Source: an uncultured Collinsella sp.
GTDB lineage: Bacteria; Actinomycetota; Coriobacteriia; Coriobacteriales; Coriobacteriaceae
Direction of reading: 5' to 3'
Length of the DNA: 6,755 nucleotides
Assembly: GCA_900550815.1 (NCBI GenBank)
Contig: URTW01000110.1
Span: 1-6,755, forward strand
Under the pieces are notes generated by a model. That model searched no databases. It worked only from the letters and a program-made list of their open reading frames with translations, and was not told the origin of the DNA. Both the position numbers and the translations under genes were made by a program. This document shows, piece by piece, positions 1 through 6,700 of the stretch. How positions within the stretch are numbered: the stretch's first letter is position 1; each line of letters begins with the position of its first letter.

Positions 1-1
1 G

Positions 2-43
2 AGGAAGAAGGGCGTGAAGGGAGCGAAGAGCGTTGCTGCCTAG
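2..43 (+). CDS. Possible C-terminal tail of an upstream gene (partial)
   Basis: Frame 2 is open from the left edge to a TAG at 41-43 and reads RKKGVKGAKSVAA. This is a basic, alanine-ending tail in G/C-rich codons, like the main genes of the window and unlike the AT-rich ORF that follows. It could be the end of a protein whose body lies left of the window, but 13 residues cannot identify it and a chance open frame is possible. The tail shares its frame with the ORF at 53-460, separated only by the TAG and three codons, so the abrupt composition change falls at about 44-53. Confidence 0.3.
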   Translation, partial: RKKGVKGAKSVAA

Positions 44-52
44 GCTAGCCCC

Positions 53-460
53 TTGTCACACAAACTACCGAAGCCTCACGATTTCTATAGCGTTGGTTTG
101 ATCTATCCAAAATATCGTTCTCTTATCCCCATGGCGTCAATTAGCGAATATTTCGAAGCAGGCAGATGTTCGACGCTCGGTGAAGCTTATAACATCTTCG
201 AAATGGAACGTAAATTAGGAACCATTATCGATAAGCTAGATATTGTCATCGATAAGTTAGACGAGATCAGCTCTCAACAACGACTCGTTTACGAAGCCGT
301 TGAAGCCTCGGACAAAACAATCCAAAATATGAGTCAAGCGGTTAACAGTCTTTCAAATTCCGCTTATTCGATTCAACTAGACGCAGCATATGCCGCATCT
401 AATACTCAGATTATTGCTAGAAACAGCGAGTATCAACGATTCCTAACAATGATTCGATAA
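53..460 (+). pseudogene. AT-rich helical hypothetical protein, probably lacking its N-terminus
   Basis: I cannot name this protein. The 135-residue frame begins at a TTG (53) with no ribosome-binding site; the next in-frame ATG (131, residue 27) also lacks one. The segment from about residue 12 (YSVGLIYPKYR) through EYFEAGRCSTLGEAYN (residues 32-47) to a coiled coil (IIDKLDIVIDKLDEI, about 58-72) resembles, from memory, the C-terminal half of hypothetical proteins common in gut Firmicutes and Actinobacteria. In those proteins an N-terminal part precedes the IYPKYR region. I infer a 5' truncation, with the coding remnant probably starting near 44-53. Composition is foreign to the neighbours: 20 of 60 bases are G/C in 181-240, against 48 of 60 in 1021-1080 inside coaX. 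A 14-bp near-perfect direct repeat (227-240 and 248-261, 13 of 14 identical, 21 bp apart) encodes two heptads, each containing IDKLD. It could instead be a small intact gene with a weak TTG start. Function unknown. Confidence 0.5.
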
Positions 461-527
461 GGCAAAGAGCGCGTTGATCCGCCCCAAATACCTTATTAAT
501 CACAATGAAACAAATCGACTTAGAATA

Positions 528-549
528 GGGGCAACTTGCATGTTGCCCC
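528..549. terminator. Hairpin, possible bidirectional terminator
   Basis: GGGGCAAC (528-535) and GTTGCCCC (542-549) form a perfect 8-bp stem with a 6-base loop. No clean T-tract follows on either strand; the minus strand continues TATTCT. It lies 50 bases beyond the stop of the duplicated coaX end (minus) and 67 bases beyond the AT-rich ORF (plus). Intact coaX has no hairpin between its own stop and the duplicate, so this may be where coaX transcripts end, perhaps a terminator carried along with the displaced gene end. Confidence 0.4.
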
Positions 550-599
550 CACCTCTTAACTCAGTTGCAAATAAATAAACAATCGAAATATCAACAACG

Positions 600-752
600 C
601 TACACTTTACGCCGTTGCGTATTCACGCGGTAGAGCTCCGCCAGACCGCGGAGGGTGAGCGTGTCGTCAGGAACAAGGCCATGGCGTAGCAGACCCGCCA
701 TCTCGCGTGCGGCGTCGCCGGTCATCACGATGGGCACCGGTTCCTCCCCCGC
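600..752 (-). pseudogene. Displaced, diverged duplicate of the coaX 3' end
   Basis: Read on the minus strand, positions 752 to 600 (stop TAG at 600-602) encode the C-terminal 50 residues of a second type III pantothenate kinase. It contains VPIVMTGD (VPIVITGD in intact coaX) and LTLRGLAELYR (identical). Over the first 44 residues I count 29 identities, with no gap, to the C-terminus of the adjacent intact coaX. The last few residues differ (NTQRRKV versus NQKPRRA). The fragment is in a different frame from coaX and lies only 14 bases beyond the coaX stop, in the same orientation. It has no start codon or ribosome-binding site and lacks the N-terminal phosphate-binding and catalytic parts, so it cannot be a kinase. 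The divergence argues against a recent tandem duplication and for a copy from another strain or species, or an old displaced end. Confidence 0.85.
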
Positions 753-766
753 CGATGTCCTCGGCT

Positions 767-1618
767 TTATGCGCGGCGAGGCTTTTGGTTGATGCGGTAC
801 AGCTCGGCCAGTCCTCGCAACGTCAGCGCATCGTCGACCGTCAGGCTATGGCCAACCAACGCCGCAAGCGCCTCGGCATCGTCGCCGGTAATGACGATGG
901 GCACATCGCCCTCCCCCGCGGCCTTGGTCGCGCGCATCTCGGCGAGCACCATGTCGAGCATGCCGTCGATGCGGGCCACCTCGCCCAGAACCACGCCCGA
1001 GCGCATGGCCTCGCGCGTGTTGCGACCGATGACGCGCGCCGGTGCCGAGGGCTCGACCTGCGGCAGGCGCGCCGCAGCGGCCGAAAGCGAGCGGGCGCCA
1101 AGTGCCAGGCCCGGCGCGATGACGCCGCCGACAAAGGTTCCGTGCGTATCGATGACCTCGATATTGGTCGTAGTGCCCAGGTCGATCACAATGCACGGAG
1201 AGCCGTAGACGGCACGAGCCGCCACGGCATCGGCGATGCGGTCGGGGCCGATCTCGGCGGGGTCGTCGTAGTGGACGGGCATGCCAGTCTTAAGTCCCGG
1301 TCCCACCGTGAGCACGCGTCCCGTGCAGGTACGGGAAAGCGCCACCTTCCACGGGCGCTCGAGCGCCGGCACCACGCAGCTCAGCACTGCGGCCGCGGGA
1401 ACGAGCGCGCCGGGCATGCCCGCATCGGCCGCCAGCGCGCCCATGACCTGCGCGAGCCTCATGCGCGCTTCGTCGGCTGTAATGCTCGACGGCGTCGTGA
1501 TCTCGCACGTCGCAAGCGGGCATTCCTGCGCCGCGGCCGAATCCTCGGCAAACAGACCAAAGCGAATGAACGTGTTACCCACGTCGACCGTCAATATATA
1601 TGCGCACCCATTAAGCAT
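767..1618 (-). CDS. coaX: Type III pantothenate kinase (CoaX)
   Basis: This cytosolic enzyme phosphorylates pantothenate with ATP, the first step of coenzyme A synthesis. Type III enzymes of the ASKHA fold need a monovalent cation and escape CoA feedback inhibition (family knowledge). The 283-residue product shows the family landmarks in order: phosphate-binding DVGNT (residues 12-16), KTGMPVHYD, GPDR with the presumed catalytic Asp (124-127), the second phosphate motif DLGTTT (136-141; most family members have GTAT), GGVIAPG, then NTREAMRSG and VPIVITGD. Length is slightly above the usual 255-260. I chose ATG 1616-1618 because AAGGAG precedes it by 8 bases and DVGNT then lies near the N-terminus as expected. 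An upstream in-frame ATG at 1670-1672 would add 18 residues without support. The gene diverges from the transporter gene. Its 3' end abuts a diverged duplicate of itself, but the reading frame is intact. Confidence 0.95.
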   Translation of the reverse strand: MLNGCAYILTVDVGNTFIRFGLFAEDSAAAQECPLATCEITTPSSITADEARMRLAQVMGALAADAGMPGALVPAAAVLSCVVPALERPWKVALSRTCTGRVLTVGPGLKTGMPVHYDDPAEIGPDRIADAVAARAVYGSPCIVIDLGTTTNIEVIDTHGTFVGGVIAPGLALGARSLSAAAARLPQVEPSAPARVIGRNTREAMRSGVVLGEVARIDGMLDMVLAEMRATKAAGEGDVPIVITGDDAEALAALVGHSLTVDDALTLRGLAELYRINQKPRRA

Positions 1619-1625
1619 CGTCGGC

Positions 1626-1632
1626 GCTCCTT
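1626..1632 (-). promoter_or_regulatory. Ribosome-binding site deciding the coaX start
   Basis: On the minus strand AAAGGAG ends 7-8 bases before ATG 1616-1618. No comparable site precedes the longer in-frame start at 1670-1672, so the shorter protein is preferred. Confidence 0.75.
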
Positions 1633-1645
1633 TCGTCTGCCCAGC

Positions 1646-1651
1646 AGTATA
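1646..1651 (-). promoter_or_regulatory. Candidate -10 box for coaX
   Basis: TATACT on the minus strand matches the TATAAT consensus at five of six positions and would start a transcript roughly 20 bases upstream of the coaX ATG. No good -35 box is visible at 16-18 bases spacing (the bases there read GGATGA or similar), so this is tentative. Confidence 0.3.
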
Positions 1652-1666
1652 TCGCCTACCTAAACC

Positions 1667-1684
1667 AGTCATCCCAAAATGACT
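1667..1684. promoter_or_regulatory. Inverted repeat between the divergent promoters (possible operator)
   Basis: AGTCAT (1667-1672) and ATGACT (1679-1684) form a perfect 6-bp inverted repeat around CCCAAA. It lies between the candidate -10 boxes of coaX (1646-1651, minus) and the transporter (1695-1700, plus), roughly where both -35 elements would be. A dimeric regulator could bind here, but a 6-bp dyad arises easily by chance and no regulator gene is in the window. Confidence 0.25.
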
Positions 1685-1694
1685 AGCTTACGGC

Positions 1695-1700
1695 TATACT
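1695..1700 (+). promoter_or_regulatory. Candidate -10 box for the OPT transporter gene
   Basis: TATACT on the plus strand matches five of six positions of the -10 consensus in a short AT-richer patch of the coaX-transporter intergenic region. There is no convincing -35. The implied mRNA leader is about 100 bases and contains TATCCG (about 1760-1765) and CGGATA (about 1787-1792), which could pair as a short stem just before the ribosome-binding site. Confidence 0.3.
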
Positions 1701-1797
1701 GGTGCGCGGTCGCGCGCGAGCTCACGCGGCGGCCCTTGGTAACCCGACTTCCCGCGCCGTATCCGTAGCGGCGCTCCCGGGGGAAGCGGATATACGC

Positions 1798-1804
1798 AAA
1801 GGAG
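1798..1804 (+). promoter_or_regulatory. Ribosome-binding site of the OPT transporter gene
   Basis: AAAGGAG sits six bases before ATG 1811. This strong site fixes the start and shows that the 5' end of the broken gene is normal. Confidence 0.85.
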
Positions 1805-1810
1805 TTTTAT

Positions 1811-3514
1811 ATGAGCAATCCCTCGAACCGCGCTTCGATGCGCGGGCAACTCACGCTGCGCGGCGTCGTCATCGGCGTCCTTGGCTGCGTGATCATCACG
1901 GCAAGCTCGGCCTACACCGCCCTCAAGATGGGCGCTCTCCCCTGGCCGATCGTCTTCGCTGCCGTCATCTCGCTGTTCTTCCTTAAGCTCATGGGCAATG
2001 CCAGCCTCAACGAGGCCAACGTCACCCACACCATCATGTCCGCGGGCGCCATGGTCGCCGGCGGCTTGGCGTTTACCATCCCGGGCGCCTGGATGCTGGG
2101 CTATGCCGACCAGATCAGCTGGCTCGACATGTTTATCGTGGCGCTCGCCGGCACCATCCTGGGCTTGCTGGCCACGGCGCTTATCCACCGTCACTTTATC
2201 GTGGATGCCGCGCTTGAGTTCCCCACCGGCAACGCCGCAGCTCAGACTCTGCGCGCGACCGAGGCCGGCGGCAAGACCGGCAAGCAGCTCTTCGGCTCCA
2301 TGGGCCTCGCCGGCATCTACAGCGTGCTGCGCGACGCCCTAGGCGTGGTGCCCAGTATGCTGTGCACGCTCAACATCCCCGGCGTGACCTTTGCCATCTA
2401 CAACTCGCCCATGTTGCTGTCCATCGGTTTCCTCGTGGGCTTCGCCCCCGTCGCTTTCTGGTTTGCCGGCGCCCTGCTGGGCAACTTTGGCATCATCGTG
2501 GGCGGCACTGCTGCTGGCCTGTTCGACGTTATGACCGCACAAGGCATCGTCAAGTCCTTAGGCATGGGCCTTATGATGGGCTTTGGCGTCGCCGTCGTCC
2601 TCAAGGACATCCTGCCGCAGGTCGCCGGCATCGTCCGCGGTCTTGCCGCCGACAGCTCCACCGACACCGACGAACAGTCGCTCATCTCAGGCTCCCTTAA
2701 GCTCGACGCCGGCATCATCGGCCTGGGCGCCGCCGCCATCGCCGTGATCGTCGCCATCGCACTCGATCTTGGCCCCGTGCCTGCCGTCATCGTGACGCTG
2801 TTCACCTTTGTCACCACCATCATGAGCGCACAGAGCTGCGGCCAGACGGGCATCGACCCCATGGAGATCTTTGGCCTCATCGTCATGCTCATCGTGGCTG
2901 CCTTCGCGCAGCTCGCGCAGGTCAAGCTGTTCTTCATCGCCGGCATCGTGGCCGTGGCGTGCGGCCTTGCGGGCGACGTCATGAACGACTTTAAGGCCGG
3001 CGCCGTGCTGGGCACCAACCCGCGTGCGCAGTGGATCGGCCAGGCCATCGGCGGCATCGTGGGCGCCCTGGTCGCTGCCGCCGTCATGGTCGCGCTCGTC
3101 ACTGCCTATGGTCCGGATGCCTTTGGCCCCGACAAGAGCTTCGTTGCCGCGCAGGCAAGCGTGGTCGCCACCATGGTCTCGGGCATCCCGAGCGTGCCGT
3201 GGTTCGCAGGCGGCTTTATCGCCGGAAACGTCATGTACTAGCTCGGCATTCCGGCCATGATGATCGGCCTGGGCGTGTACCTGCCGTTCTATATGTCGCT
3301 CACGGCTTTCCTGGGCTCCTGCGTTAAGCTCGCCTACGACAAGTGGGCCGCTCACCGCGACGCCGAGGCCGGTCTTTCGGACGAGGAAAAGGCCGCCAAG
3401 GACGCCGCCTTCCAGGAGCAGGGCCTGGTTGTCGCCAGCGGCCTGCTCGGCGGCGAGTCCATCGTCGGCGTTATCCTGGCGTTTGTCTCTGTTGGCTTGA
3501 GCCTGCTGGGCTAA
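1811..3514 (+). pseudogene. OPT-family oligopeptide transporter, interrupted by an in-frame TAG
   Basis: The OPT family comprises multi-pass membrane proteins that import small peptides, peptide-like compounds or metal chelates by secondary transport. The frame is 567 codons, normal for the bacterial branch, with about a dozen hydrophobic segments. Early conserved stretches are LTLRGVVIGVLGCVI (about 15-29), HTIMSAGAMVAGGLAFTIPG (about 72-91) and EFPTGNAAAQTLRATEAGG (about 136-154). Codon 477 (3239-3241) is TAG. The same frame then continues for 90 residues with family-typical sequence, GLGVYLPFYMS and later ASGLLGGESIVGV, to a TAA at 3512-3514. A single TGG (Trp) to TAG change, or another one-base change, explains the break; there is no frameshift. 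The 476-residue product would lose its last membrane segments and probably fail. An ATG 15 bases after the TAG (3257) has no clear ribosome-binding site, so re-initiation giving a split protein seems unlikely but possible. Sequencing error is an alternative. Substrate is unknown. Confidence 0.85.
3239..3241 (+). other. Premature amber codon in the OPT transporter gene
   Basis: The codons around this site read Val-Met-Tyr-TAG-Leu-Gly-Ile-Pro. Coding-quality sequence resumes immediately in the same frame, so the lesion is a point substitution. All other codons of the gene look unaltered, so the mutation is recent or the base is an error. Confidence 0.85.
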
Positions 3515-3555
3515 GCTGAGCAGCTGCTCGACAGCAACCATATTGCCTACGATTT

Positions 3556-3595
3556 GCCCGGTCGGTAGCTTTTGCGGCTACCGACCGGGCTTTTT
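3556..3595 (+). terminator. Intrinsic terminator of the OPT transporter gene
   Basis: A perfect 14-bp stem (GCCCGGTCGGTAGC, 3556-3569, with its complement at 3577-3590) encloses a 7-base loop and is followed by TTTTT (3591-3595). It begins 41 bases after the transporter stop. Confidence 0.92.
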
Positions 3596-3601
3596 GATAC
3601 C

Positions 3602-3648
3602 AACGCAAAGAAAGGCCGGCGCGCTGCGTTTAACAGCGCGCCGGCCTT
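3602..3648 (-). terminator. Intrinsic terminator of the surface-protein gene
   Basis: A perfect 15-bp stem (AAGGCCGGCGCGCTG, 3612-3626, with its complement at 3634-3648) encloses a 7-base loop. On the minus strand it is followed by the T-rich TCTTTG, which is the direction needed for the gene ending at 3716. It lies only 16 bases from the plus-strand T-tract, making a two-way barrier between convergent genes. Confidence 0.88.
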
Positions 3649-3715
3649 ATCGGTTAAGCTATCGAAGCGTTCCTGCTATGAAACGAAGTTCGTTGCAGAA
3701 TCTACGCCCGGATCG

Positions 3716-6700
3716 CTACATGTGCTTGCGACGACGATCGCCCAGCGTCACGCCCGCGGCCACAAGGGTGATACCGCCGATGACGAACACCTCGCCCGCA
3801 AGAGCGGAGTCATCACCGGTCTGGGCGAGCGCGGCAGGCGCAGCCTGTTTCTTGGCAACGGGGGCCTTTGCAGCGGTCTGCGTAACCTGGGGCTTGGCCT
3901 GCGGCTCGGCCTTGGGATGATACTTGTCGTACTCGGCCTGAGCGGCAGCCAAGGCATCCTTGGCATCTCCGAGCTCGGCCAGTGCAGCGGCATAGGCGCC
4001 GTTGGCATCGGACAGCTTGGCATCGGCATCGCTCAGGGCAGCCTTGAGACCAGCGGCGGCATCGACGGCAGCCATATAGCGAGCGTAGGCAGCATTCAGC
4101 TTGACCAGCTTCTCGTTGCCCGTCGTGCCCGCGGCAAGGGATGCCTTGTGGTCGACAGCTTCAAGATCGGCCTTGAGCGCCTCGTCGCTGGCAAGCTCGG
4201 CCTTGGCCTTGACGATCTCGAAGTTCGCATCGACGACGGCTTCGTTGGCGGCCTCGAGCTGCTTCTGGGCATCGGCGACGCCGGCGACGGCGGCGTCATA
4301 GGCGACCTTGGCGTCGTCGACCGCTTTCTGGGCTCCAGCGAAGCGCTCGAAGGCCTTGTTTGCGGTGGCCAGTTCGCCCTCGGCAGCCTTGGCCTTGGCC
4401 TGCGCGTCGGACACAGCCTGCGTCTTGGCGGCAACTGCCTGCTTGGCGTCCGAAAGAGCGGTCGCGGCGTGCACATCTGCGGCCTGAGCCTTGTCAACGC
4501 CAGCCTGGGCAGTGTCGTCGGCCTTCTTGGCATCGTTAAGCGTGCCCTGTTTGTTCGCAAGATCCGTCTTGGCGGCATCGCGCTTGGCGGTAAGGTCCTT
4601 GACCGAAGCCGTGGCGTTGTCATACGCCTCGCTGGCCTGGTCGGACTTTACCTTGGCAGCATCGCGGGCGCTGCGAGCCTTCGCCTTGTGAGCAGCGGCA
4701 TCGGCTGCCTTCGTCTTGCCGTCAGCAAGCGTGGCGTTTGCCTTATCGAGAGCTGCCTGGGCAGTAGCGGCCTCGCTCTTGGCGGCGTCGAGCTTGGTCT
4801 TGGGCGTCTTGACGTCGATACCCTTGAGTTTGGCTTCAGCGGCGTCGTATGCCGTCTTCGCGGCGGCGGTGCCGGACTTAGCCTTCTCGTACTCGCCCTT
4901 GGCGGTGTTCACGTTCGTGTCGGCCGCGGTATAGGCGTCGCGTGCGGAATCCTTTTTATTGACGGCAGCGTAGTAGGCATTGCTGGTTGAACCGTAATTC
5001 TTCTGCGCCTCTGCCAGCTTATTCTGCAGCTGCTTCAGCTGCTCCTTCTGCTCCTGCGTGCCGCCTGCATTGTAGGCGGAAGCGATGTAGTCGTTGACGA
5101 GCTTCTTGAACTCGGAGACAGTGAAATCAGCCTGAGTGTCATCATCGCTGTAATCGAAGATGGTTACCTCGGAATCGGTGTTCTTACCGCTACCGGTCGC
5201 GATGCCGATAGCTTCCGTAGCGGAATCGACGATGTTGAGATAGTGCCCGCACTCTTGGTAGATGCTATTGTAGTTCTGATAGATGTAATAGGACTCATAT
5301 CGGTATTTGCCGAGTTCGTCGCCATACTGCTCTACATACTTATCGAAAATCTTCTTTTCCTGAGTATAGAGTCCGGTGTATGGCCAGCCTAGGGTATCCT
5401 CGGTCTCGCCGCCGGTATATGCGCCGCCTCCGCCGGCAAGATTTTCGCCGTTGTCGAAGTAGCAGTTCGAGTGTCCCCAGATGTTCGATGAATATGATGT
5501 ATTGAGGGCGGCTGCCACAGTCATGCGGAGGCTGACGCTGAGCGCCGACTGACCGTTCGCCTTGCGGAGGTTGTTCTGTGTATCAAGGTAGGTCAGGGCG
5601 TTGCGCATCTGCTCCAAGGAAAGCGGGTTGGTGTCGCGAGACATGTCCTGATCGACGTACTGGTCATACCATTCGGCCTTGTCAGCGGCACCGGTCAGCA
5701 TCGATACGGCTTCCTGGGCGTTCTTTTTCTGCGTGGCTGTGAACTGGCTGCCGCCGATGATGTAGTTCATGAAGCCGAACATACCCTGGCTGATGACATT
5801 CTGGTCTACGGTCATATTCGACTTGAGGTCGGCAATCTGCTGGTTAAGCTTGTCGACTTCAGTGCTCGCGGCATCATAAGCGCTCTTTGCCGATGTAACT
5901 TCGGCGCAAATTGCATCGTATTCAGCACGCTTCTGCTGGCGGACCTCGACGAGTCGGTCGTACTCTGCCTTCTTGTCTGCCTCGGTCTGCTGGGCCTGCT
6001 CGTATGCCGACTTCGCGGTGTCACGCTTACTGGCCGCGTCCTTGTACTCCTTGTTTGCCGCATCGTATGCAGACTGGGCAGATGCCACGGCAGCGTTGGC
6101 GGCGTTGGCCTTCTCCTGCGCGGCGGTGGCGGTATTCTGGGCCGCCTGCAGGTTCGCCTGGGCGGTAGCGTCGGCATCCGTCGCGGCATTGAGCTCCGCC
6201 TGCGCGGTCTTAAGCTCACCAGCGGCGGCCTTCTCGGCGGCCTCGAGCGCGCTCAGGTCGACGCCCGTACCCGAGACGGCGGCACCGAGTGCGGCCTGCG
6301 CCTGGTTGAACTTCTGCTGGGCGTTATCGCGCGCGGTGGTTGCGGCTGCGAGAGCAGCGGCAGTCTCCTGCTTCTTGGCCTGGGCAGTCGTCAAAGCTGC
6401 CTCGGTATTCTGCTTTTCCTGCTGAGCACTGGCCTCGGCGGCCTTGGCCTGGTCCAGATTGGCCTGTGCAGTAGCAACGGCCTTATTGGCGTCATCGAGC
6501 TTTGCCTGCGCGTCCTCGACGGCCTTCTTGGCGGCCTCGTACTCGTCCATACCCATGGCCTCGAGCTTGGCCTGGGCATCGTCGAGGGCCTTCTTGGCCT
6601 CATCCTGCTTTGCCTTGGCGTCCTTGAGCGCCTGGGTCTTATCCTCGACACTCTTGTTGGCTTGATCGAACTGATCGTTCAGGTCGCCCAGCTTCTTCTG

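Noticed and set aside
707..1663. 318-codon plus-strand ORF antisense to coaX
   Set aside because: Arg/His/Ala-rich shadow of a high-G+C gene. CoaX motifs, ribosome-binding site and start are on the minus strand.
1702..1986. Plus-strand ORF starting before and overlapping the OPT gene
   Set aside because: No ribosome-binding site, low-complexity Arg/Ala sequence, and it runs out of frame into the well-supported OPT start.
3257..3514. Separate 85-codon gene after the amber codon
   Set aside because: Same frame as the OPT gene and the normal C-terminal part of that family, with no clear ribosome-binding site. It is the tail of the broken transporter.
2687..3541. 284-codon minus-strand ORF opposite the OPT gene, with other minus ORFs at 2398-3102 and 1694-2194
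   Set aside because: Asp/His- or Met/Thr-rich shadows without recognisable domains. The plus-strand OPT frame has conserved family motifs and membrane segments.
3572..4990. 472-codon plus-strand ORF, glycine/leucine-rich, antisense to the surface protein
   Set aside because: It mirrors the alanine-rich coiled coil, since GCC/GCG on one strand reads GGC/CGC on the other. It also runs through both terminator hairpins, and the minus-strand protein has clear domains and an anchor.
6501..6615. Repeated DNA near the right edge, suspected tandem repeat
   Set aside because: The similarity (KKAL/VxDAQAKL units 22 residues apart) is diverged heptad coiled-coil coding sequence, not an exact tandem repeat or a CRISPR-like array.
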